A stretch of DNA of 40,423 bases from Nonomuraea cypriaca. GTDB lineage: Bacteria; Actinomycetota; Actinomycetes; Streptosporangiales; Streptosporangiaceae. Under the pieces are notes generated by a model. That model was given only the letters and a program-made list of their open reading frames with translations, did not search any database and had not been told where the DNA came from. The translations under genes and the position numbers were made by a program. The stretch is from NCBI RefSeq assembly GCF_015645445.1, contig NZ_JADOGI010000088.1, forward strand, positions 1-40,423. The letters are read 5' to 3'. Shown piece by piece: positions 1-7,291 of the stretch (the first letter of the stretch is position 1; each line of letters begins with the position of its first letter).

Positions 1-546
1 GTGGTGGAAGGTGGTGAGGAGGAGGTGGGGGACGTCGCGGCGGGCGACGTCCCCGCGGCGCAGGCTTTCGCGTACGGCCACGAGCAGGCCGTACACGGTG
101 TTGCTCACCCACCGGGCGGGCAGGTCGGCGCGCAGCAGGCCCGCGCGCTGGGCGGCGGCGTAGAAGGCGACCTCGCGCTCCTCCAACTCGTCCGCGCGGC
201 GCCGCAGCTCGGGATGGACCGCCATGGCGTAGTCGGTGAGGCCGAAGCCGTACGCGTCGGCCACCTCGACGAGGCCGGCCAGCAGTGCGGCGAGCGCCTT
301 CGAGAGCGCCTCGGAGTCTCCGCAGGCGGTGGCCTCGATCACTCCCGCGCTCTTCTGGACCTGCTCCCACTGCTCGTGGGCGCGGTGGCCGAGGGCGACC
401 ATCAACTCCTCGCGGCTGCTGAAGTGCCGGTGCAGCGTCGCCCGGCTGATCCCGGCCGCCTCGGCGAGCTGGGCCATGGAGGCGGCCGGATTGTCGTTGA
501 AGTGCTGGATCGCCGCGGTCATGATCTGCGCACGGCTCATCGCCAT
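1..546 (-). CDS. TetR/AcrR-family transcriptional regulator (C-terminus outside window)
   Basis: Reading leftward from ATG at 546, 182 codons stay open to the window edge, so the gene is cut off at its 3' end. Residues 5-50 form a TetR helix-turn-helix: a first helix (SRAQIMTAAIQHF), then AQLAEAAGISRATLHRHF, the recognition element. The rest is the helical ligand-binding and dimerisation domain, which is poorly conserved, so the effector cannot be named. The start is supported by a GGAG-rich stretch about 10 nt upstream. The gene is divergent from a second TetR gene, and the gap between them holds a 5-6-5 inverted repeat, consistent with autoregulation. What it controls (itself, its neighbour, or genes to the left of the window) cannot be seen here. 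Confidence 0.9.
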   Translation of the reverse strand, partial: MAMSRAQIMTAAIQHFNDNPAASMAQLAEAAGISRATLHRHFSSREELMVALGHRAHEQWEQVQKSAGVIEATACGDSEALSKALAALLAGLVEVADAYGFGLTDYAMAVHPELRRRADELEEREVAFYAAAQRAGLLRADLPARWVSNTVYGLLVAVRESLRRGDVARRDVPHLLLTTFHH

Positions 547-566
547 CACACATCTCCGCTCCATTT

Positions 567-582
567 GAGACAATTTCGTCTC
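567..582. promoter_or_regulatory. Inverted repeat, probable TetR operator
   Basis: GAGAC-AATTTC-GTCTC is a perfect 5-6-5 inverted repeat. With one mismatch it extends to 9 bp per arm (ATTTGAGAC / GTCTCGAAT). It lies 21 bp upstream of the leftward TetR start and in the shared divergent gap, the usual place for an autoregulatory TetR operator. Protein binding is inferred. Confidence 0.6.
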
Positions 583-653
583 GAATGCTACATCAACGGT
601 TCGGTGGAGGGCAGGGATGGTCAGGGCGTCGCGGCCGCGCTAGGGTGCGAGCT

Positions 654-1199
654 GTGGTGATCCGTGACGCGCGCACGCGCATCCTGGACGCGGCGGAAGA
701 GCTGTTCGCGGGCTCCGGCTATGCGGCCACACAGACGACGATGATCGCCAGGCTCGCGATGGTCCCCAGGGGCCTGATCCACCGCCATTTCCCCCACAAG
801 ATCGACGTGCTGGTCGCGCTGGTCGACGAGCGCACGTACGTCGAGGAGGGCCGCGAGGTCGACGCGGTGCCCGGCGACCCGGCGGGCACGCTGTCCAGGC
901 TCGCCCGCGGCCTGCCGTTGCGCGCCTCACCGGCGATGCGGCGCATCCTGTTCCGCGAGGCGGAGACGCACGGCTCGGTCAAAGAGCGCCTGGGGCGGCT
1001 CAACGGCGAGCTGGTCAGGCGGGCCAGGTTCGCGCTGGGGCTGGCGCTGCCAGGGGCGCGCGGGGACGCGGCCAGGCTGGAGGTGGCGGCGACCATGTTC
1101 GCCGCCGTCCTGCTCTACCAGGAGAACCTCTGTCAGCTAACCGGCCATCAGATCGACCCCGACGCCGTCGCGGAACTCATCGCTCACTCGCTCGTCTAG
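654..1199 (+). CDS. TetR-family transcriptional regulator
   Basis: A protein of about 181 residues. Its N-terminus (VIRDARTRILDAAEELF, then a degenerate HTH around TQTTMIARLAMVPRGLIHRHF) has the length and spacing of a TetR DNA-binding domain. The C-terminal two thirds are helical and unassigned. The reading frame is open from 585, but the first convincing start is GTG 654 (or the adjacent GTG 657), with AGGG about 10 nt upstream; GTG 645 is also possible. Its 3' end overlaps the convergent acyltransferase gene by 63 bp, so the last about 20 codons of each gene are coded on opposite strands of the same DNA. The recognition helix is less canonical than in the neighbouring TetR, so the target is uncertain. 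Confidence 0.8.
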   Translation: MVIRDARTRILDAAEELFAGSGYAATQTTMIARLAMVPRGLIHRHFPHKIDVLVALVDERTYVEEGREVDAVPGDPAGTLSRLARGLPLRASPAMRRILFREAETHGSVKERLGRLNGELVRRARFALGLALPGARGDAARLEVAATMFAAVLLYQENLCQLTGHQIDPDAVAELIAHSLV

Positions 1200-2645
1200 C
1201 AGCTCGTCGAGCGCCGTGCGCAGATGGCCGAGCAGCCCCCACACGTCGTCCACGCGCTCGGGGCAGGCCACGATGCCGAAGTCGAGCATGCCGTCGTAGG
1301 AGAAGCAGGTGATGTTCAGGCCACCGCTCATGTCGGTCAGCACGGACATCGGGTAGTACGACAGCACCCGGGCGCCGCACAGGTAGAGCGGGAACTGCGG
1401 GCCTGGCACGTTGCTGATGATCAAGTTTATCGGCGGGAAGGCCACCGACGCGAGCCGGAAGATCGCCGGCGTGGCCAGGGTGGTGACGGGGGCGGGCAGC
1501 ACGGAGCACAACTCGTTCAGCCAGGTCGCGGGCGCCAGCGCGAAGCGCCGCTTGGCCCGGCTCATCGTCGCGCCGACCGCCTGCAGCCGCTCCACGGGGT
1601 CGGGGATGTTCGTGGGCATCGGGGCGACCATGGCGGAGATCTGGTTGCCCACCCGGTTCCTTGCTCCGGCCGTGCGCACGGCCACGGGAACGGCGACGAT
1701 CAGCGGCTCGGCGGGGAGCGCGCCGCGCTCGCTCAACCACGAGCGCAGGGCCGAGGTGCACAGGGTCATGACGACGTCGTTGACGCTCATGGCGTTGGCC
1801 TTGGCGACGCGCTTGACGTCCTTGAGCGACACCGAGCCGAACGACAGGTGGCGGCGCGCGCTGATCGGGCCGTTGAGCGGGGTGCGGGGAACGGTGAGGC
1901 TGGGCGACTCGGGGCGCCGGTGCCGGTCACGGGTCACCAGGCGGGCGGCCTTGGCGATCAGTTTGGCGCCGGGGAGGCCGGCGGCCAGCGGGATGACGTC
2001 GATGTCGCCGGCCGCCTTGACGACCGACTGCGCGGCGCGTACGGGGTGGGCGGCGGTGTTGACGACCGCCCCGGTCAACATCCCGAGCAGGCCGGGGGCC
2101 GCCTGGGGGCGCTCAGCTTCCGGCCGGTCGGCGGAGGCGTGACCGCACTGCGGGGGCCTGGAGAGGTGGCCGTCCGGGGTGAGGTCGAGCAGCGCCGCGA
2201 GGGTCTCCGCGCCGGAGACGCCGTCGATGGCGGCGTGGTGCACCTTGGTGTAGATCGCCACCCCGCCGTCGGCCAGCCCGTTGATCAGGTGCATCTCCCA
2301 CAGCGGGTGCGCCCGGTCGAGCCTGCGGGCGTGGATCTCGGCCACGACCCTGGCCAGTTGCCAGTCGTCGCCGGGAGCGGGCAGACTCAGCTCGAACAGG
2401 TGGTTGCGGAGGTCGAAGCGGGGGTCGGCGGCCCAGTACGGCCGGTCCAGCCCGAGCGGGACCTCGGCCAGGCGCAGGCTGAGCGCGGGCGACAGGTGCA
2501 GCCGGTCCAGCAGCAGCGCCTCGATCGCGTCCCGGTTGACCGAGCCCCGCATCGAGTCGAGAATCGCCAGTCCGGCCACGTGCGCGGTGGTGGTCTCCGT
2601 CTCGACATTCAGAAACTGCGCGTCGAGTGCGGTCAACTGGCGCAT
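1137..2645 (-). CDS. Wax ester synthase / diacylglycerol acyltransferase (WS/DGAT) family
   Basis: A 502-residue protein that would transfer fatty acyl groups from acyl-CoA to an alcohol or diacylglycerol at the membrane face, making storage or exported lipids. It begins with the family N-terminus (residues 1-12, including LDAQFL). PLWEMHLINGL at about 114 is followed by the catalytic HHxxxDG motif, HHAAIDG at residues 136-142. The C-terminal half carries the conserved NxxISNVPGP-type element (LIISNVPGPQFPLYL) of DUF1298/WES_acyltransf. It is slightly longer than the usual 450-480 residues. ATG 2645 has AGGAG 5-6 nt upstream. The gene stands alone: its upstream gap contains a 6-7-6 inverted repeat, and its 3' end overlaps the convergent TetR gene. 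The substrate cannot be told from sequence. Confidence 0.93.
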   Translation of the reverse strand: MRQLTALDAQFLNVETETTTAHVAGLAILDSMRGSVNRDAIEALLLDRLHLSPALSLRLAEVPLGLDRPYWAADPRFDLRNHLFELSLPAPGDDWQLARVVAEIHARRLDRAHPLWEMHLINGLADGGVAIYTKVHHAAIDGVSGAETLAALLDLTPDGHLSRPPQCGHASADRPEAERPQAAPGLLGMLTGAVVNTAAHPVRAAQSVVKAAGDIDVIPLAAGLPGAKLIAKAARLVTRDRHRRPESPSLTVPRTPLNGPISARRHLSFGSVSLKDVKRVAKANAMSVNDVVMTLCTSALRSWLSERGALPAEPLIVAVPVAVRTAGARNRVGNQISAMVAPMPTNIPDPVERLQAVGATMSRAKRRFALAPATWLNELCSVLPAPVTTLATPAIFRLASVAFPPINLIISNVPGPQFPLYLCGARVLSYYPMSVLTDMSGGLNITCFSYDGMLDFGIVACPERVDDVWGLLGHLRTALDELLDERVSDEFRDGVGVDLMAG

Positions 2646-2662
2646 CGGCTCTCCTTATTCCC

Positions 2663-2681
2663 GTGATGTGCGCATCATCAC
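2663..2681. promoter_or_regulatory. Inverted repeat upstream of the WS/DGAT gene
   Basis: GTGATG-TGCGCAT-CATCAC is a perfect 6-7-6 repeat, with the palindrome TGCGCA inside the spacer. It lies 18 bp upstream of the acyltransferase ATG, where a repressor would cover the promoter. No regulator can be assigned. Confidence 0.4.
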
Positions 2682-2761
2682 ATAGGGGGATTTCCGGAAG
2701 GTTTCCAGGGGAGTCTTTCAGATGAATTCAGTGACGACTGTTTGCAATGCCACCGGACTAA

Positions 2762-3811
2762 TTACCAAGCATTGACGATCTCGACCGGATGACGTATGAC
2801 GGCGTCGAAGTGGTAGCCGTACGGGTGGCGGGGTGTGGTGAGGGGCTGGGTGGCGCCCGTCTCGTCGGTCGCCCTGGCCATGAGCTCGTACGCTCCCGTA
2901 CGCTGCGGGGCCCAGCTGATGTGCCACGGCAACCAGGCGCTGACCAGGCGCCGGCCGTGGTGTTCCGCCTCGTGCCAGCTCTGTCCGCCGTCGAAGCCGA
3001 CCTCGACCCGGACGATCCGGCCCTGGCCCGACCAGGAGCGGCCACGCAGGATGTGGGGGCCGGCGAGGGGCAGGCGGGCATTCCAGCCGAGCTCGAATGC
3101 GCTCTTCACCGGTTGCGTGGTGACGTCCGGGTAAAAGACCGTGTTCCACGGGGTGTGCAGCTCCGTGGTTGAAACTTCTATGTCGCCGAGCCATTTGATG
3201 GACGCTATTCCCACCCATCCCGGGACCACCAGCCGCACCGGATATCCGTGGTCCGGCGGCAACGGCTCGCCGTTCATTTCGTAGGCCACGAGCACGTCGT
3301 CCATGGCCTTGCCGACGGGCAGCGGCCGGCGTACGTGGCCGTACTCCTCGAATGGCGCGTCGAGCCCCGTCGCCAGTACGTCCACCGCCTCGGGACGCAG
3401 GCCGGCCTCCTTGAGCAGGCGTCTCAGCGGCACTCCGCGCCAGCGCGCCACGCCGATCCCGCCCAGCCCCCACTGGGTGCCGGGGGCGGCGTCATGCTGC
3501 TGGGTGTCGTAGAAGCGCCGCCCGTTGCCCGCGCACTCGATCGCCGCGTCGTACGTGCGCGACGGCATGGCCCGCAGCTCCTCGTAGCCGTACTCGAGCG
3601 GACTTCGCACCCCCGCGCCGTGCACGCGCAGCCGCCAGGTGGTGGCGTCGACGCGCGGGGTCCAGGTGTGGTTGCGCACGAAGAACCGGTCGGCGGGCGT
3701 GTGGTAACCCTGCCCCGACATGGCCTCCCAGCGCATCTCGGCGTTCTCTCCGTGCACCCTGAACAGGTTGCCGGGCAGCGGCTTCATGATCGCCGCCGTG
3801 GCCTGTCTCAT
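2762..3811 (-). CDS. Sulfite-oxidase-family molybdopterin-dependent oxidoreductase
   Basis: A 349-residue enzyme of the sulfite oxidase/YedY-like superfamily, in two parts. The molybdopterin domain (about residues 30-235) carries ECAGNGR, whose Cys is the expected molybdenum ligand, followed by WGLGGIGVARWRGVPL. The C-terminal Mo-co dimerisation domain (about 240-349) contains the segments TTQPVKSAF, VEVGFDGGQSW and HPYGYH. There is no haem domain, no Tat signal and no membrane segment, so it probably acts in the cytoplasm; electron donor and substrate are unknown. The frame is open to ATG 3862, but ATG 3811 has GGAGG 8 nt upstream while 3862 has none, so 3811 is preferred. It lies about 110 bp downstream of the prenyl synthase on the same strand. 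A role in the diterpenoid pathway is possible but unsupported. Confidence 0.9.
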   Translation of the reverse strand: MRQATAAIMKPLPGNLFRVHGENAEMRWEAMSGQGYHTPADRFFVRNHTWTPRVDATTWRLRVHGAGVRSPLEYGYEELRAMPSRTYDAAIECAGNGRRFYDTQQHDAAPGTQWGLGGIGVARWRGVPLRRLLKEAGLRPEAVDVLATGLDAPFEEYGHVRRPLPVGKAMDDVLVAYEMNGEPLPPDHGYPVRLVVPGWVGIASIKWLGDIEVSTTELHTPWNTVFYPDVTTQPVKSAFELGWNARLPLAGPHILRGRSWSGQGRIVRVEVGFDGGQSWHEAEHHGRRLVSAWLPWHISWAPQRTGAYELMARATDETGATQPLTTPRHPYGYHFDAVIRHPVEIVNAW

Positions 3812-3920
3812 GAGGACCACCTCCAAAGCTAGGTATTTCCTACCAGTAAACCCTTTAATCATCGGGGGAACGTTCCATTTCTGCTCAGCCTTTACCCGGG
3901 TGCCCGCCCCCGCGAACGGC

Positions 3921-4943
3921 TCAGCGGGCCCGGTTCACCAGGGCGGCGCAAAGAGCGCGCAGGTCGGTAGCATGGGGAAGGTGCTCGTCCATGGTGGCGA
4001 GTGCCGCGGCGACGTAGCTGTCGGCCGCGGCGCGGGCGGCGGCGCGGCCACCGGCTCGCTCCACGAGCGCGGCCGCCTCTTGCACCGACTCCTCGTCCGT
4101 CGCGCCAGACTCCAGGAGGGCGGCCAGGGCGCGGGCGGGACGGTCACCGCTGTTGAGCGCGGCGAGCACGGGGAACGTCTTCTTGTCCCGGCGCAGGTCG
4201 CTGTGCACGGGTTTGCCGGTGAGACCGGGGTCGCCCCAGATGCCGAGCATGTCGTCGACGATCTGGAACGCCACGCCGAGGTCCCGGCCCATCGTCCACA
4301 TGCGGTCCGAGAGCTCCGGGGCGCCGCCCAGGGCGACACCGGCCGCCGCGGCGGCGCCCAGGAGGCCGCCGGTCTTGCCGGCCGCCATCTCCGTGTACTC
4401 GGCGATGGTGACCTGGTTGGGGCCGCTCCACGGGCGGTTCTCGAACGCCATGTCCGCCGTCTGGCCCTGGACGAGCTCGATGAGGGCCGCCGAGAGGTGG
4501 CGCATCGCCTCCGGCCGCGAGGCGAGCTGGCCGACGGCCAGCGCCAGCAGCGCGTCGCCGGCCAGCAATGCGGGACCCACGCCGTACGCCTTCCAGAGCG
4601 CGTCCCGGTGCCTGCGCCGCTCGTCGTTGTCGATGATGTCGTCGTGCACCAGTGAGAACGCGTGCACCAGCTCCACCGCCACCGCGGCGGGCAGCGCCGA
4701 CTCGGCGGCGCCGCCGACCGCCTCGGCGCTCAGCATGGCGAACGCGGGCCGCAGGCTCTTGCCGCCGTCACCGTCGGCGGGGCGCCCGTCCACGTCCGAC
4801 CACCCGAGCGTGAACGCGGCCATCCTGGCGCCCCAGGGGTGCAGCACGGAGACCGCCTGGCGGAGCGCGGGATCGAGAAGGCGCCGGCAGCGGTCGATCG
4901 CCTCGCCGCCGGGCCGATCGAAGGCCGGGTGGCCAGGGTTCAT
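3921..4943 (-). CDS. Polyprenyl (geranylgeranyl) diphosphate synthase
   Basis: A 340-residue trans-isoprenyl diphosphate synthase that condenses IPP with allylic diphosphates. GKSLRP (61-66) binds IPP, and the first aspartate-rich motif is DDIID (101-105). K190-T191 and Q228 are the usual downstream conserved positions, and the second aspartate motif is DDMLGIWGD (230-238). The motifs identify the class but do not fix chain length. The divergent diterpene cyclase genes make C20 (GGPP) the natural product. ATG 4943 is chosen over ATG 4955 because GGGAG lies 7 nt upstream of it. It shares a 120-bp divergent promoter region with the P450 operon, so precursor supply and tailoring may be co-regulated. 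Confidence 0.93.
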   Translation of the reverse strand: MNPGHPAFDRPGGEAIDRCRRLLDPALRQAVSVLHPWGARMAAFTLGWSDVDGRPADGDGGKSLRPAFAMLSAEAVGGAAESALPAAVAVELVHAFSLVHDDIIDNDERRRHRDALWKAYGVGPALLAGDALLALAVGQLASRPEAMRHLSAALIELVQGQTADMAFENRPWSGPNQVTIAEYTEMAAGKTGGLLGAAAAAGVALGGAPELSDRMWTMGRDLGVAFQIVDDMLGIWGDPGLTGKPVHSDLRRDKKTFPVLAALNSGDRPARALAALLESGATDEESVQEAAALVERAGGRAAARAAADSYVAAALATMDEHLPHATDLRALCAALVNRAR

Positions 4944-5011
4944 GGGCGCTCCCACATTAGTACGATCTTGAATCTACACCGAAGATCATGTGATACTCCA
5001 CCCTAAGGTTA

Positions 5012-5029
5012 ACTATTGTCAGAAATAGT
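5012..5029. promoter_or_regulatory. Inverted repeat in the diterpenoid divergent promoter region
   Basis: ACTATT-GTCAGA-AATAGT, a perfect 6-6-6 inverted repeat, AT-rich in a GC-rich setting. It is 34 bp upstream of the P450 start and 68 bp upstream of the prenyl synthase start. It is a candidate operator for the whole locus; the regulator is unknown. Confidence 0.4.
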
Positions 5030-5063
5030 CCGTCATATGAGACGGATGCGATGGAGGTCCGCG

Positions 5064-6404
5064 GTGTCCGTGGCCGGCGTGCCTACCCGTCAAGCAAGAA
5101 CACTCCCCTTCGTCAGGTCCCTGGCCAGGCACGCGCGTACACCCGTTCATGCCTTCGAGGAGGCGAGCGCCCAGGCGAGCGGCGAGCTCGTCAGGCTGAA
5201 CATGGGCCCCTTCCGCCCTTACCTGATCACTCATCCCGATCACGTCCAGCACGTGCTGAAAACGAACCAGCCCAACTACATCCGGGCCGGGATGTTCTGG
5301 GACCCGCTGGCGCCGCTGCTCGGCCAGGGCATCCTGTCGGACGGCGAGGGCTGGGCGGCCAGCAGGAAGATCCTGCAGCCGGTGTTCACCGCGAGGTACG
5401 TCAACTCACTCACGGAGAGCATGGCCGGGATCGTCACCGAGCTGATCGACGCCGTCGTGGCGCCCGGCCGGCCGCTGGACATCGCCGAGGTCATGTCGGC
5501 CGTGATCCATCCCACGATCGTCCGGTTGTTCCTGGGCGCGACCATCTCGGACGCCGACATCGACCGGCTGGCCCCCGCCTACGACACCGGCGTGACGGCC
5601 CGGTCGATCCGGCTGCTGCTGCCGTTCGTGCCGCAGCGGTTCCCGTTGCCCGGCGACGGCGCGTTCAAGAATGCGATCAGGACCATCGACGACGTCGTCT
5701 ACCCCCGCATCCACTACGCCAGGGCGCGCGGCGGCGACGCCGACCTGGTCTCCAGGCTCTGCCGGGCCAGGGAGGGCGAGCCCGGCGCGGACCGGCTGAT
5801 CAGGGACGACATGGTGGCCATCCACGGCGCCGCCACCGAGACCTCCGTCACGGCGCTGACCTGGGTCTGGCCGGTGCTGGACGCGCATCCGGCGATCGCC
5901 GCCAAGGTGTACGAGGAGATCGACCGGGTGGTCGGGCGCGGCCCGGTCACGATGGCGCACCTGGCGGAGCTGACGTACCTGCGGATGTTCGTGGACGAGC
6001 TGGTACGCCTCTACCCGCCGGGCTGGATCCTGCCCCGCACGGTGGTGCGGACGGACGAGATCGACGGCGTCGAGGTCGCGGCCGGATCCACGGTGGTGCT
6101 GAGCCCGTTCCTGACGCATCGGCTGCCGGAGTTCTGGGATCGGCCGCTGGAGTTCGACCCCGAGCGGTTCGCGGCGGGCGGTGCCAACAGGCACCGGTAC
6201 GCGTACTTCCCGTTCGCGGCGGGGCCGCACGTCTGCCTGGGACCCCATCTTTTCTTGATGGAGGCGCTCCTGGTGATCGCGGGCATCCTGGCGAAGTACC
6301 GGCCGGTGCTGCACGGGTCGGGTCCGGTCACCCCCCGGCTGGCCTCCACGCTGCGGCCGGCGACCGGGCTGACCATGACGCTGGTCCCGGCGAGCCGGGC
6401 ATGA
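5064..6404 (+). CDS. Cytochrome P450
   Basis: A 446-residue soluble bacterial P450. The C-helix WAASRK (97-102) contacts haem. The I-helix oxygen-activation motif is GAATETS (245-251), the K-helix ExxR is E302-L-V-R305, and the haem-thiolate loop is FPFAAGPHVCLG with Cys381 as the iron ligand. It would use a separate ferredoxin and reductase, not encoded here. GTG 5064 is preferred because GGAGG lies exactly 6 nt upstream. A TTG at 5016 in the same frame also has AAGG 7 nt upstream, giving a 462-residue alternative. The stop overlaps the next start as ATGA, so it is translationally coupled to the class I terpene synthase. It probably hydroxylates the diterpene made by its neighbours; substrate is inferred from context. 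Confidence 0.95.
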   Translation: MSVAGVPTRQARTLPFVRSLARHARTPVHAFEEASAQASGELVRLNMGPFRPYLITHPDHVQHVLKTNQPNYIRAGMFWDPLAPLLGQGILSDGEGWAASRKILQPVFTARYVNSLTESMAGIVTELIDAVVAPGRPLDIAEVMSAVIHPTIVRLFLGATISDADIDRLAPAYDTGVTARSIRLLLPFVPQRFPLPGDGAFKNAIRTIDDVVYPRIHYARARGGDADLVSRLCRAREGEPGADRLIRDDMVAIHGAATETSVTALTWVWPVLDAHPAIAAKVYEEIDRVVGRGPVTMAHLAELTYLRMFVDELVRLYPPGWILPRTVVRTDEIDGVEVAAGSTVVLSPFLTHRLPEFWDRPLEFDPERFAAGGANRHRYAYFPFAAGPHVCLGPHLFLMEALLVIAGILAKYRPVLHGSGPVTPRLASTLRPATGLTMTLVPASRA

Positions 6405-6473
6405 CCGGCCTCAGCGCCGCCGGTGACGACGCCGGTCCCGGCGAGCCGGGCATGACGGGCCTCAGCGCCGCCG
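6383..6473 (+). repeat. 40-bp direct repeat across the P450/terpene synthase junction
   Basis: Bases 6383-6422 recur at 6434-6473 with one mismatch (39/40), a period of 51 bp. Each copy contains the end of the P450 coding sequence in one frame and an ATG for the terpene synthase in the other. Because 51 is a multiple of three, the duplication adds 17 codons to the synthase N-terminus and supplies two in-frame starts, 6401 and 6452. Confidence 0.9.
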
Positions 6474-7291
6474 CCGGCCTGGGCCGGACCAGCGCGCTGG
6501 CCGTCGCGTGCGCGCGCGACCTGGCCAGGCACGCGGCCGAGCATCCAGGGCTCTTCCCCGCCAGGCCGTTCGACGCCGGTTTCTTCCACTCGCTGGGGCT
6601 GGTCGGCGCGTTCGGCTCGCCGTGGGCGACGGCGGGCGAGTTGCGGGCGGTGAACCGGGCCGCGTTGTGGGTGTTCGCGGTGGACCTGCAGGTCGACCAC
6701 GTCGCCAAGTCGCGCGAGGAGGTGGCCGCGCTGGTCGGCGACTGCCTGGCGGTGGCCGCAGGCGACGCGCCGCGCGGGCCGCTCACCCAGTGCCTGGCGA
6801 GCCTCCGCGACGACCTCGGCGCCGACCCCCGCTGGCGCGATCAGCTCGAACGTATGCTGGCCGCCATGCTGAAGGAGTGGGACTGGCGCGAGTCAGGGGC
6901 CACGCCCGGCCTGGAGGAATACCTGCGGAACGCCGACAGCTGCGGCTCCGCCTTCGTCAACCTGTCGCACTGGCTGGCCACCGGCGACCAGTGGACGCTG
7001 GCCAACCTCGACCTGGTGCGCGCGGCGGACGACGAGGTGCAGCGCTACCTGCGCCTGCTGAACGACCTGACCACGTACGACAGGGAAGCCCGCTGGGGCG
7101 ACGCGAACGCGCTGACGCTGGGCGCCGGGCGGGCCGAGGTGACCGAGCGGATGGCGCGGCACGCGCGCACGGCCGCCGAGCTGATCGATCCGCTGCGCGA
7201 GACCAGCCCCAGGACGGCGCTCTACCTGGAGCGGCAGGTGGGCTTCAACACCGGCTTCTACGGCGTTTCCGACTATTGGGGAGAGCTGTGA
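6401..7291 (+). CDS. Class I terpene synthase (diterpene synthase)
   Basis: A 296-residue bacterial-type class I terpene synthase, which ionises a prenyl diphosphate using three magnesium ions. The NSE triad is clear: NDLTTYDRE at 221-229 (N221, T225, E229). The first metal motif is unusual: the expected DDxxD is replaced by DLQVD at 95-99 after WVFAV, keeping D95 and D99 only. The conserved region around ALWVFAVD and the C-terminal NTGFYGVSDYW also look family-typical. ATG 6401 overlaps the P450 stop (ATGA); ATG 6452 in the repeat would give 279 residues. It overlaps the class II cyclase start as GTGA. It most likely converts the class II product (a labdane-type bicyclic diphosphate) to a diterpene hydrocarbon or alcohol. 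Confidence 0.85.
   Translation: MTGLSAAGDDAGPGEPGMTGLSAAAGLGRTSALAVACARDLARHAAEHPGLFPARPFDAGFFHSLGLVGAFGSPWATAGELRAVNRAALWVFAVDLQVDHVAKSREEVAALVGDCLAVAAGDAPRGPLTQCLASLRDDLGADPRWRDQLERMLAAMLKEWDWRESGATPGLEEYLRNADSCGSAFVNLSHWLATGDQWTLANLDLVRAADDEVQRYLRLLNDLTTYDREARWGDANALTLGAGRAEVTERMARHARTAAELIDPLRETSPRTALYLERQVGFNTGFYGVSDYWGEL

Noticed and set aside
1224..2666. A 480-codon plus-strand open frame opposite the WS/DGAT gene, and many similar long antisense frames across the window
   Set aside because: High GC leaves stop codons rare in frames opposite real genes. These have no family motifs, odd His/Arg/Gly-rich composition and no ribosome sites.
5051..6400. The first 450 codons of the frame that ends as the class I terpene synthase
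   Set aside because: It is the +1 shadow of the P450 gene. The terpene synthase motifs appear only after the coupled ATG at 6401.
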